Assembly (NCBI RefSeq): GCF_014490485.1
Contig: NZ_JACTVA010000027.1
Coordinates: forward strand, 1-64,000
Direction of reading: 5' to 3'
Length of the DNA: 64,000 nt
DNA from: Teichococcus aerophilus
Lineage (GTDB): Bacteria; Pseudomonadota; Alphaproteobacteria; Acetobacterales; Acetobacteraceae
Made by a program: the position numbers and the translations under genes. The notes under the pieces were generated by a model. That model saw nothing but the letters and a program-made list of their open reading frames with translations. It made no database searches and was not told the DNA's origin. Position 1 is the stretch's first letter. Every line of letters starts with the position of its first letter. Of this stretch, positions 1-7,914 are shown in pieces.

Positions 1-362
1 GGCAGCGGCATGGGTGCCGGCGTCGGCCCGGGCGGGCCGGGCGTCGGCGGTGCGTCCGGCATCTCGGGCAGCGGCGGCGCCGGGTCCGGGTCGCCGGGGG
101 CGCTCTCCATCGGTTGCGGGTCCGGCAGCGATGGCGCGGCGCCGCTGGTCTCGAACACCACTGGCACTTCCGTGCTGGGCCCCGCCGGCTCGCCCAGCTG
201 CTTCTGCGGCATCGTCCAGAGCAGCAACGCCACCAGGATGGCGTGCAGCACGGCGGAACCGCCGATCCACCACCACAACCGCCGCCGGCGCAGCGGCGAG
301 GCCGGCCGCGGCGGACGGGCCGAGGACGGTGCGGGCTTCTGCGGGGGCGTCGGGATATGCAG
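1..362 (-). CDS. TonB-like energy transducer, N-terminal part (3' end cut by window edge)
   Basis: The minus strand reads through an arginine-rich cytoplasmic stretch, then WWW and one hydrophobic segment (IGGSAVLHAILVALLLW), then a long proline-rich region with PDP, PAPP and PPTP repeats. That order, short cytoplasmic tail, single membrane anchor and Pro-rich periplasmic spacer, is typical of TonB and TonB-like proteins, which carry proton-motive energy to outer-membrane receptors. The C-terminal TonB domain would lie outside the window, so the family call is an inference from architecture. The start is uncertain: the frame opens after a TGA near 377 and has no ATG, so a CTG near 362, or a TTG or GTG further in, must be used. 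TolA or another Pro-rich anchored protein is possible. Confidence 0.55.
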   Translation of the reverse strand, partial: MHIPTPPQKPAPSSARPPRPASPLRRRRLWWWIGGSAVLHAILVALLLWTMPQKQLGEPAGPSTEVPVVFETSGAAPSLPDPQPMESAPGDPDPAPPLPEMPDAPPTPGPPGPTPAPMPL

Positions 363-534
363 GGGTGGTGTCCGTCAGGCTGCGATCAAACCGTCATAGC
401 CCTAGCACGCCCGGCCCGCACGCGCGCCCGTACGATCGGCCTGGACCAAGGCGCAGGGCAGACCGGCGTCCCCGGCACGCTCCTGCAACATGAAGCGTTT
501 CCGCAACTGCACAATATGTTCTAAACGCTGCCGC

Positions 535-2421
535 ATGACCGTCCTCGCTATCCGTGACCTGACCATCCGCATCGCCGGCCGCCCCCTGCTGGAAGGCGCC
601 GACCTGATGGTGGACCCTGGCCGCAAGATCGGCCTGGTCGGCCGCAACGGTGCCGGCAAGTCCACCCTGCTGCGCGCCATCACCGGCCAGCTGCAGCCCG
701 ATGGCGGAGAGATCCGCTTGGCCGCGCGCGCGCGCATGACCCATGTGGCGCAGGAAGCCCCGGGCGGCCCGACCAGCCTGCTCGACACCGTCCTGGCCGC
801 CGATACCGAGCGCGCCAGTCTGATGGCCGAGATGGAGACGACGCATGACGGCGCCCGTCTGGCCGAGATCCATGAGCGGCTGATCGCCATCCAGGCGGAC
901 AGCGCGCCGGCCCGTGCCGCCATCGTGCTCTCCGGCCTCGGCTTCGATGCCGCCGCGCAGCAGCGGCCGGTCAGCGAGTATTCGGGTGGCTGGCGCATGC
1001 GCGTGGCGCTGGCCTCCGCGCTGTTCCTGGAACCCGACATCCTGCTGCTGGATGAGCCGACCAACCACCTCGACCTCGAGGCCACCATCTGGCTGGAAGG
1101 CTGGCTGGCCCGCTTCTCCGGCGCCGCGCTGGTGGTCAGCCACGATCGCGGGCTGCTGGAACGCGGCGTGGATGCCATCGCGCATCTGGACCAGCAGAAG
1201 ATCACCCTCTACCCGGGCGCCTATGACAATTTCGTGCGGGTTCGGACGGAACGCGCGGCCCAGCAGCAGGCCGCCAACGTCAAGATCTCCGCCCAGCGCG
1301 CGCACATGCAAGCCTTCGTGGACCGCTTCAAGGCGCAGGCCAGCAAGGCCCGCCAGGCGCAGTCCCGCATCAAGGCGCTGGAGAAGCTGCCGCAGATCGA
1401 ATCGGTGGTGGAAGACCATGTCACCCGCTTCTCCTTCCCCGAGCCGGCGGAGCTTTCTCCGCCCATCCTGGCGCTGGCGAAGGCGGATGTGGGCTATGAC
1501 GGCCGCACCATCCTCGGCAACCTGGACCTGCGGCTGGATCAGGAAGACCGCATCGCCCTGCTCGGCGCCAACGGCAACGGCAAGTCCACGCTGGCCAAGC
1601 TGCTGGCCGGGCGGCTGGAGCCGCAGCGCGGCAGCATCCACCGCGCGCCACGCCTGAAGGTCGGCTACTTCGCCCAGCACCAGACCGATGAGCTGGACCT
1701 GAGCGGCACGCCGCTGACCCACATGCAGGCAGCCCTGGGCAACAAGGCGACCGAAACCCAGTGCCGCGCCCAGCTGGCCCGCTTCGGCCTGGATGTGGAG
1801 CGCGCGACCACCACCATCTCCTCCCTCTCCGGCGGCGAGAAGGGGCGGCTGCTGCTGGCGCTCTGCACGCGCGAAGCACCGCAACTGCTGATCCTCGATG
1901 AGCCGACGAACCACCTGGACATCGACGCGCGCGAGGCCCTGGTGCGCGCGCTGGCCGATTACCGTGGCGCCGTCATCCTCATCACCCACGACCCGCATCT
2001 GGTGGAGTTGGCGGCGGACAAGCTGTGGCTGGTGGGCGACGGTAAGGTCACCAGCTTCGATGGCGACCTGGACGACTACCGTGGCTACCTGGCGGACCGC
2101 ACCCGCGCCGCCAAGCAGGCCAACGCCCCCGCCAAGGAACGCCCGCGCGACGAGCGCAAGGAGCGCGCCGAAGCCCGTGCCGCCAGCAAGGCCGCCCTGG
2201 CGCCGATCCGCGAACGCGTCACGCAAATCGAGACCGACATGGCCCGCATGCAGCGGGAAGCGGAGCTGATCGCCAAGAAGCTGTCGGACCCCGCCACCCA
2301 TGCGCGCTTCAAGGCGTCCGACATCGCCAAGGTAACGCAGAAGCACGGCTTCCTGATCAAGCAGGTCGCCCTGCTGGAAGAGGAATGGCTCTCCCTGCAG
2401 GAAAAGCTGGAAGCGGCGTAA
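535..2421 (+). CDS. ABC-F family ATPase (duplicated ATP-binding cassettes)
   Basis: A 628-residue soluble protein with two ABC ATPase domains and no membrane segments, as in the ABC-F family, whose members act on ribosomes or in translation rather than transport. Walker A motifs are GRNGAGKS at residues 36-43 and GANGNGKS in the second half. Signature motifs (YSGGWRMR and LSGGEKGR) and Walker B blocks ending LLLDEPTNHLDLE and LILDEPTNHLDID are intact. A charged linker separates the cassettes and a charged coiled-coil tail follows, closest in layout to YheS/Uup-type members. The start at 535 gives the usual MTVLAIRDL N-terminus; an in-frame ATG at 490 would add 15 atypical residues. Exact subfamily is not certain. 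Confidence 0.9.
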   Translation: MTVLAIRDLTIRIAGRPLLEGADLMVDPGRKIGLVGRNGAGKSTLLRAITGQLQPDGGEIRLAARARMTHVAQEAPGGPTSLLDTVLAADTERASLMAEMETTHDGARLAEIHERLIAIQADSAPARAAIVLSGLGFDAAAQQRPVSEYSGGWRMRVALASALFLEPDILLLDEPTNHLDLEATIWLEGWLARFSGAALVVSHDRGLLERGVDAIAHLDQQKITLYPGAYDNFVRVRTERAAQQQAANVKISAQRAHMQAFVDRFKAQASKARQAQSRIKALEKLPQIESVVEDHVTRFSFPEPAELSPPILALAKADVGYDGRTILGNLDLRLDQEDRIALLGANGNGKSTLAKLLAGRLEPQRGSIHRAPRLKVGYFAQHQTDELDLSGTPLTHMQAALGNKATETQCRAQLARFGLDVERATTTISSLSGGEKGRLLLALCTREAPQLLILDEPTNHLDIDAREALVRALADYRGAVILITHDPHLVELAADKLWLVGDGKVTSFDGDLDDYRGYLADRTRAAKQANAPAKERPRDERKERAEARAASKAALAPIRERVTQIETDMARMQREAELIAKKLSDPATHARFKASDIAKVTQKHGFLIKQVALLEEEWLSLQEKLEAA

Positions 2422-2469
2422 GCCTCGGGCGGGGGATACTCCGTCCGTCTGTCCTGGCTGCGGAAAGAG

Positions 2470-2895
2470 GAAGGCCGGGGAAGGAATTCCCCGGGCCCCT
2501 TCTTTCTTTTCTTCGAGTTTTTGCTGGCGTGGCTGTTGGGAAGTTTCGTCTGATTTAAAGCGGGCCGGGTGCGCCGGAGGTCAAGGACTTCCGGCGACTG
2601 AGAGCTCAGCCCGCGTGGCCCACTTTTGAGTATTTCGGGGCCTTATTCTTAGAGCATGATGCGTTCACATTCGTTCGCGCACCATGCTCTCTGTCTTTGT
2701 TGGATCGCGTGATTCAGGCTTTCCGGCGATTCCACCTCAAGCCATCACGCTCTGAAGCCTGGAGACGGCTTGCCTGGATGCGCCGCAGGCTGCCGACTCT
2801 GGTTATTCCGGCGCACCCCCCGCCCACGACGCTCCCCAAACTCCCAGAAAGACGATGGGAGTCTGGGGAAATGCCTTCCCCCAGCCTTCCCCTTC
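2470..2895. repeat. Rpt-A copy 1, carrying a nested Rpt-B
   Basis: The left end at 2470-2520 is a hairpin with an EcoRI core (CCGGGGAAGGAATTCCCCGG) followed by a pyrimidine tract; it follows the ABC-F stop and could terminate that gene. The dyad CGCCGGAGG...CTTCCGGCG lies near 2572-2600. The right end (2848-2895) is a degenerate inverted copy that has lost GAATTC. An Rpt-B unit at 2650-2754 explains much of the extra length over the usual 250 bp. Confidence 0.75.
2650..2754 (+). repeat. Rpt-B copy: two tandem hairpins inside Rpt-A copy 1
   Basis: This begins TA-GAGCATGATGCG and ends GCCATCACGCTC. The first hairpin pairs AGAGCATG with CATGCTCT. The second pairs GCGTGATTCAGGCTT with AAGCCATCACGC around a loop containing GGCGATTCCACCT. 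A TA flanks the left side; the right flank has TG, so any duplication has decayed. Related copies lie at 9855, 19207, 43079 and, in part, 44942. Confidence 0.75.
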
Positions 2896-4039
2896 AGTTC
2901 GAGGCATCGCGCCCCAGGTAGCGAAACCGCGTCTGCTGCCACCATTCGCTACGGAGCGTCGCCAGCAGTGTGACATCCAGCGCCACGCGGATAGTGTTCT
3001 CCAACGGCAGGGCGATGGCGTAGTTCTGGTTGTCCAGCGTGATGGGCAGCACTTCCAGTTCCGGGAAATCCTGTTGCACCGTCCAGGCCAGCAACGGGCG
3101 GTCGTAGACGAAGGCGTCGATCTGCCCGGCCTTCAGCGCGCGCAGGCCATCCGCCGGCAGGTTGTACGGTTGGAAGCCGATGCGCTGCATGCCGAGATAT
3201 TCCACCGTGGAAGAGCCCGCTACCGCGCCGACGCGGATGCTGCGCAGGTCGTTCGCCGTGCGCACCACGCCCTGCATCCGCTGCGTCGTCAGCGCCGAGG
3301 TGATGCCGGCGATGAACACCGCGATGGTGACGACGGACGCGATCATCCACACCACCGCCAGGATGCGGCCAGGCAGCGTGCGCGGTCCATCCTGCGCCGC
3401 GCCCGCCTGCGTCATCGCCACGGCCGACCACCACACGCCAGCGACGAAGCCGCGCATGGCGTTGCCGCCATAGGCCTCATGCTGCTTGCGCTCGAACAGC
3501 CAGATCAGCGTGCCCACCAGCAGCGCAATGGCCAGCAGCGTCAGCACGCCCTGCAAGAAACCGAAGGAGAAGAAGGTCCGCAACACCGGCAGCCACGCGG
3601 TGGCACCGCCACGGCCGACCGCGACGCCGAGCCCGGTGGAGAAGAATGGCTGGGTGAAATCCATGACCTGCCGCCGCGCGGCGGTGACCGTCAGCGCCGC
3701 CGCCGCCGCATCCACCTGCCCGTTGGACACGGCATCGACCAGCGCGGCGACCGTATCCCGCTCCTCAAACCGGTAGCGCAGGTTCAACCGCTCGGCCACA
3801 TGGCGCCACAGGTCGATGCTGATGCCTTCCCACTGCCCCTCGGCATTCTTCATCGCGAAAGGCGGCGCGGCGCGGGTGCCGACGACCAGTTCCCGCCCCG
3901 CCGCCGGTTGCGCCTGCGCCACCCAGGGCAGCAGCCACAGCCCCACCACAGTCATAACAGCAAAGATCCAGCTACGATGCCCGCCTTTGGCGTTCGACAA
4001 AGGGTGGGGCATGGCCTGAGCTCTCCGGGACTGAACCAT
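2894..4039 (-). CDS. Ionotropic-glutamate-receptor-like protein: periplasmic ligand-binding domain split by a pore domain
   Basis: 381 residues. A signal or anchor segment (about 24-43) precedes lobe 1 of a family-3 solute-binding domain, including LTVTAARRQVMDFTQPFF (116-133), which matches the Arg-containing ligand site. The fold is interrupted by a membrane helix (about 162-182), a re-entrant P-region (197-217, WWSAVAMTQAGAAQDGP) and a second helix (226-249, ending ITSALTTQRM). Lobe 2 follows with GQIDAFVYDRPLL (305-317). This is the GluR0 layout: a ligand-gated channel subunit in the inner membrane. The potassium filter TVGYG is absent and reads TQAGAAQ, so ion selectivity cannot be inferred. 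The ATG choice is open; codons 1, 10 and 29 are possible. The gene is transcribed toward an Rpt-A end. Confidence 0.75.
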   Translation of the reverse strand: MVQSRRAQAMPHPLSNAKGGHRSWIFAVMTVVGLWLLPWVAQAQPAAGRELVVGTRAAPPFAMKNAEGQWEGISIDLWRHVAERLNLRYRFEERDTVAALVDAVSNGQVDAAAAALTVTAARRQVMDFTQPFFSTGLGVAVGRGGATAWLPVLRTFFSFGFLQGVLTLLAIALLVGTLIWLFERKQHEAYGGNAMRGFVAGVWWSAVAMTQAGAAQDGPRTLPGRILAVVWMIASVVTIAVFIAGITSALTTQRMQGVVRTANDLRSIRVGAVAGSSTVEYLGMQRIGFQPYNLPADGLRALKAGQIDAFVYDRPLLAWTVQQDFPELEVLPITLDNQNYAIALPLENTIRVALDVTLLATLRSEWWQQTRFRYLGRDASN

Positions 4040-4123
4040 TTCTTTATCGGATCAGTCCGGCGTCGCGACAATCCATAAAACGCTCTGCTTGGCTGAGGGG
4101 GAGGCGCGGTACGTGACGGTTGG

Positions 4124-4371
4124 GAAGGCCGGGGAAAGAATTCCCCGGACCCCTTCTTTTCTTTGCGCGTTTGGCATCGCGCTCGAAGTGAAGGCGGACG
4201 CTGCTTGATGATTCCAAATATGGGCCGCACGGGCTGAATCGTCAGTTGCCGGAGGTCCCAGACCTCCGGCGGGAACTAGCCGGCCCAAACAACAGCGGAC
4301 ATCTCAACAGACACGCCACCAAAAACTCGAAAAAAAGAAGGAGCCCGGGGAATTCTTTCCCCGGCCTTCGC
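4124..4371. repeat. Rpt-A copy 2
   Basis: A full-length unit of about 248 bp. The plus-oriented hairpin end is at 4124-4172 and the inverted end at 4325-4371, each with GAATTC inside a CCGGGG/CCCCGG stem. The internal dyad CCGGAGGTCCCAGACCTCCGG (21 nt; halves GGAGGTC and GACCTCC) lies near 4250-4271. The unit sits between the 3' end of the helicase gene and the 5' end of the receptor-like gene, so only its right end can terminate an annotated gene. Confidence 0.85.
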
Positions 4372-4397
4372 CTCCCCTTCCTAAAGAGCCCGCCCCC

Positions 4398-6731
4398 TCA
4401 GCTGGCCAGGGCAGTCCGGCCGCGCCGCTGCTGGCGCAACACGTCCTCGATCCAGCGGTCCAGGCGCGCCGTCTCGGCTTCCGCGCGGTCCAGGTCCGGG
4501 TAGGCCTGGGGGAAGCGCAGGGCCAGCCAGCGCCAGGCGACGAGGCGCTTATGCACCTTCTCGCCCCGCTGCAGTTCCTCGCCACTGGCCTGTTCCGGCG
4601 CGGGCAGGCGCCCGGCGGAGGGCGGCACGATGGGGCGGCCGGCGGCGTGGTCCACCGCCCAGCGGGCCAGGCGGGTGATGCCGTTGTCGCGCTCGTCCAC
4701 CGGGCACATGGCGTAGGTCCAGCGATCCATCAGCGGGATGCCGACGCCATCGATGGCGGAGGCGATGGCCTGGGCCTGGGTCATGTCCGCCAGCCGGTAG
4801 TTCGGATCATCCAGTCGCAGCACGGCGCGCTTGATGCGCGCCAGCACGCCGAACAGGCTGTCCGAACCGATTTCCGCCGCCACGGCCTGGATGATATCGG
4901 CATCCGGCTGCACCTGGGGCCGCAGTTCCACCGGCGGGGCCGGCGGCGCGTTCAGCATGTGGCGGACGAAGTCGGGGCTGCCGGCGCCGGCCAGCACGGC
5001 CACCACGCCCTCCTCGAACTTGCCGTAGCGGCCGGCGCGGCCGCCGATCTGCTTGATCTCCTGCGCGTTCAGGTCCCGCCTGCCCTCGCCATCGAACTTC
5101 TTCAGCGTGGTGAAGATGACGCGGCGGATCGGCAGGTTCAGGCCCATGCCGATGGCATCCGTCGCCACCACGATATCGGCCTCGCCATTGCGGAAGCGCG
5201 CGGCCTCGGCCCGGCGCACCTCGGGGGAGAGCGCGCCGTAGATCACCGCCACGCGGCGCCCGCGCCGCACCAGCTCCGCCCGCATGTCCAGCACATCGCG
5301 GCGGGAGAAGGCGATCAGCGCATCGCCCGGGCGCAGGTCGCCCAGCCCCACCGGGTTGGTGGCGGCGCGCAACGGCCCTTTGCGCTCCAGCGAGATCTTC
5401 TCGACGTCATCGCCGCACAGCGTGGCGATGCGCTCCACCATCGGGATGCATTCCGGTGCGCCGAGAACGAACACGTCGCGCGCCGGCACGCCCATGATGG
5501 CGGCGGTCCAGGCAGCGCCGCGGTCGCGGTCGTGCAGCAGCTGCGCCTCATCGATGATGGCGACGTCGACGGGGTTGTGCAGCGGGCACATCTCCACCGT
5601 CGCGGCCAGGTGGCGGCTGCCGGGGACGTGGATGCGCTCCTCGCCCGTGGCCAGCGATGCCAGCACGCCGCGCGAAGCCAGCGCATCGCGGAACTCATGC
5701 GCCAGCAGCCGCAGGGGCGCGAGCGCGAAGCCGGTCTCGGCGGTGGCAAGCCGGTCCAGTGCCGTGTGGCTCTTGCCGCTGTTGGTCGGGCCCGTCACCA
5801 GCGTGATGCGCCGCTTCAGGGCGCGCGCGGTGGCGAAGTGGGCCGCGTAGCGGTCCAGCGCCGCCACCCGTGCCACCGCCGCGTTGCCGACACGGATGGA
5901 AGGGGCTTCCCGCCTCGATTCCTTGCGGTCGGCCGATTCGACCTCGGCACGGCGCCATTCGGCCGATTCGCGCTTGAGCGGCAGGATCTCCGCCGGGTCG
6001 AATTCCCAGCGCTCCCGACCGCCACGCTCGCGCTGCTTGCGGGCCACCGGCAGCAGGCCGGCGCCAGCCCAGCGCAACGCCTCGCGCGGCGTGCAGCCCA
6101 GCAGGGCGGGGATGCCCTCGATGCCCACCAGGCTCTTTTCCCAGGCGCGCAGCCGCGCCACTTCCTCGCGCTTGCGGGCGCGGGACGCCTGCTCGGCCGC
6201 GCGGAGCTCACCGCGGCGCCGGTCCTCGGCCCGGATGGCGGCGGAGACGAAGGCGGCCGTGGCGCCCTGGTCCAGCCCATGGGCCTGCGCCACCTGCTGC
6301 GCCAGCGTGGCGTGCCGGTCGGCGGGCAGGGCATGGCCGGTGGCATCCAGCAGCTCGGCCGCCATCGCCTCCAGTGCCGCCTCGGGCGTCGCACCGGCGC
6401 CACGCATGCGGGAGCCGACAACCTGCCGCAGCGAATCGCGCAGCGCCTCGTCGTCCGCATCCGGATCGGTCATGTGGCCGGCGGCGGCATCGGCATCGGC
6501 GCGGCGCACCCAGCTCTCGCCGAAGCGGTTGGCCAGGTCCATCAGCCGGCCGGTCCAGGCCTTGCGGCGGACCTGGCACAGTGCATCGGCTACCACATCG
6601 CGGTCCGCCGGCATGCGGCGGGAGACCAGCCGCACCAGTTGCGGCATTTCCCGCGCTTCGACCCGAAGCCCTGTGGCCGCGATGGCGGCCTCGGCCGGAT
6701 GGGCCAAGGGTTCGGTCGTGACGTCGTTCAA
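4398..6731 (-). CDS. Suv3-like DEAD/DEAH-type RNA helicase
   Basis: 777 residues with an N-terminal extension of about 300 residues rich in charged helix, then a helicase core. The Walker A motif is GPTNSGKS (314-321), the GPTNSGK signature of Suv3 helicases, followed by LAPLRLLAHE (Ia), a DEAQ box (VAIIDEAQLLHDRD), YGALSPEVRR, VATDAIGMGLNLP and the GRAGRYG motif. Mitochondrial Suv3 unwinds RNA for the degradosome; alphaproteobacterial relatives are thought to act in RNA processing, but the role here is inferred. The start at 6731 is an ATG giving MNDVTTEP. The gene ends next to the right end of Rpt-A copy 2, a likely terminator. Confidence 0.85.
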   Translation of the reverse strand: MNDVTTEPLAHPAEAAIAATGLRVEAREMPQLVRLVSRRMPADRDVVADALCQVRRKAWTGRLMDLANRFGESWVRRADADAAAGHMTDPDADDEALRDSLRQVVGSRMRGAGATPEAALEAMAAELLDATGHALPADRHATLAQQVAQAHGLDQGATAAFVSAAIRAEDRRRGELRAAEQASRARKREEVARLRAWEKSLVGIEGIPALLGCTPREALRWAGAGLLPVARKQRERGGRERWEFDPAEILPLKRESAEWRRAEVESADRKESRREAPSIRVGNAAVARVAALDRYAAHFATARALKRRITLVTGPTNSGKSHTALDRLATAETGFALAPLRLLAHEFRDALASRGVLASLATGEERIHVPGSRHLAATVEMCPLHNPVDVAIIDEAQLLHDRDRGAAWTAAIMGVPARDVFVLGAPECIPMVERIATLCGDDVEKISLERKGPLRAATNPVGLGDLRPGDALIAFSRRDVLDMRAELVRRGRRVAVIYGALSPEVRRAEAARFRNGEADIVVATDAIGMGLNLPIRRVIFTTLKKFDGEGRRDLNAQEIKQIGGRAGRYGKFEEGVVAVLAGAGSPDFVRHMLNAPPAPPVELRPQVQPDADIIQAVAAEIGSDSLFGVLARIKRAVLRLDDPNYRLADMTQAQAIASAIDGVGIPLMDRWTYAMCPVDERDNGITRLARWAVDHAAGRPIVPPSAGRLPAPEQASGEELQRGEKVHKRLVAWRWLALRFPQAYPDLDRAEAETARLDRWIEDVLRQQRRGRTALAS

Positions 6732-7034
6732 ATTCTATCCTCCAGGCGCGCGGGGAATGTCCGGCGCACCATGCGTCTCAAGCAAAAGGGGGGCCAGGGG
6801 AATGGCAGGGGTGCAGGCACCGGGCCGTCGCGAACTGGCGAAAGGCGCAGCCACATGCCGCGCGTTTGAAAGGCTTCTACAGCAAAACGACCCCAGGTCC
6901 AGAATTACCGCGCCACGGAATAGCCGGGTTGCGCACAGGTCGGAGGAGGTGGGAATGCCATGCCGTCCTGTGAAATTCTGGCGTGAGAGCAACGCCTTGA
7001 GGGTGCTCCATACTAGGTGAGGTACCGCCTGGGG
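6732..7034. other. Upstream region of the helicase gene, no gene seen
   Basis: About 300 bp. One minus-strand frame is open (6735-6992) but its predicted protein has no recognisable features and it ends against the helicase start. No tRNA-like fold or convincing promoter was found. Confidence 0.4.
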
Positions 7035-7405
7035 CTTGAGAGGGGCGCTGCCCCTCTCAAACTCTCCCCGCCAAAGGCCTGAGGCCTTTGGAAACCCTTT
7101 TGTCAGATGCCAAGGCAGGGGCTGAGATGAGCAATTATTATATTGTTATATAAAGATTTTTAAATGGATCACGAAGCTGAAATGAGGCTCCGGAGGCTGC
7201 TATTGTGCCAGGAGGATGCCAGGGAGGTGGCTCCCCTCTCGTTCCACCTCTACGGCATTTCCCACGCCCGTTCTGTCGCCATCCGGCAGAAGCCGCCATT
7301 CAGCGCTCGCAAGTACACAAACGCCACGGCCCGCCGCCCCAGCCCGCCGCAAAACTCGCAGAAAAAAGGAAGGGGTCCGGGGAATTCCTTCACCGGCCTT
7401 CCCCT
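7035..7405. repeat. Hybrid unit: Rpt-C left end, AT-rich core, Rpt-A right end
   Basis: The left end (7035-7096) is an Rpt-C double hairpin: GAGAGGGGC/GCCCCTCTC, then CCAAAGGCCT/AGGCCTTTGG. The core has an AT island at about 7131-7164, very unlike its surroundings, followed by ATTTTTAAATGGATCACGAA, which resembles the Rpt-A core of other copies. The right end (7352-7405) is a standard Rpt-A hairpin downstream of the YdcF gene on the minus strand. It indicates that ends of different families can be combined. Confidence 0.65.
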
Positions 7406-7914
7406 AACGCCAAGCGCCCGCGCAGGCGCCACCGCGCGGCCAGACCCAGGGCCGCATCCACCGGCAGGGCGGCGCCTTCGCGGGCGCGCCACCACCAACG
7501 GTCCCGCCATTCCATCGCGGCCTCCGGCGGCGGGGCGGCGCGGGCGGGCAGACCCATCAGCCGCAGCAGCATGACGCAGCGTGGCAGGTGGTAGCCGCTG
7601 CTGGCGGCCCAGACCGGACCTTCGTGCCCGGCGAGCATGGCGGCGCAGGCCACAGCGGATTCCAGGGTATCGGTCGCCGTGGCTTCCTGGCGGATCGAAC
7701 TCGCGGGGATGCCAAGGTCCTGCAGCAGCCGGGCCATGACCACCGCTTCCGGCTCGCCATGTTTTCCCTGGCCGCCGGTAGGAATGTAGAGCGGGTTGTC
7801 GAGCGTGGCGCCGAAGCGGGCGGCGGCCTGGACGCGGCGGCGCAGGGTGAGGCTGGGCCCGCCATCCGGGCGGATGGCGGCGCCGAAGATGATGATGGCG
7901 GCCCGGCCGCTCAA
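7390..7914 (-). CDS. YdcF/SanA-like family protein (DUF218)
   Basis: 174 residues. The pattern IIIFGAAIRPDGGPS near the N-terminus, TGGQGKHGEPEAVVMARLL in the middle, then ATDTLESA and a segment with SSGYHLPRC match the DUF218 fold, whose members (YdcF, SanA, ElyC) are linked to the cell envelope and bind SAM or nucleotides in a few studied cases. No membrane segment is evident. The start is TTG at 7914, overlapping the TGA of the upstream methyltransferase by 4 bp (TTGA), so the two are translationally coupled. No better start exists near the conserved N-terminus. Its substrate is unknown. Confidence 0.8.
   Translation of the reverse strand: MSGRAAIIIFGAAIRPDGGPSLTLRRRVQAAARFGATLDNPLYIPTGGQGKHGEPEAVVMARLLQDLGIPASSIRQEATATDTLESAVACAAMLAGHEGPVWAASSGYHLPRCVMLLRLMGLPARAAPPPEAAMEWRDRWWWRAREGAALPVDAALGLAARWRLRGRLALGEGR

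Noticed and set aside
394-2346. Long minus-strand open frame opposite the ABC-F gene
   Set aside because: It is a shadow of a GC-rich gene; the plus strand has clear Walker and signature motifs.
4551-6869. Long plus-strand open frame opposite the helicase gene
   Set aside because: Its translation is His/Gln/Arg/Gly-rich without domains, while the minus strand encodes a clear helicase.
6735-6992. 85-residue open frame on the minus strand before the helicase gene
   Set aside because: No ribosome-binding site, no recognisable composition, and it lies in a probable leader region.
7126-7165. AT-rich patch as a prophage attachment site or origin
   Set aside because: No integrase, tRNA, DnaA-box cluster or parA/parB-like genes are nearby; it fits the core of a hybrid repeat.
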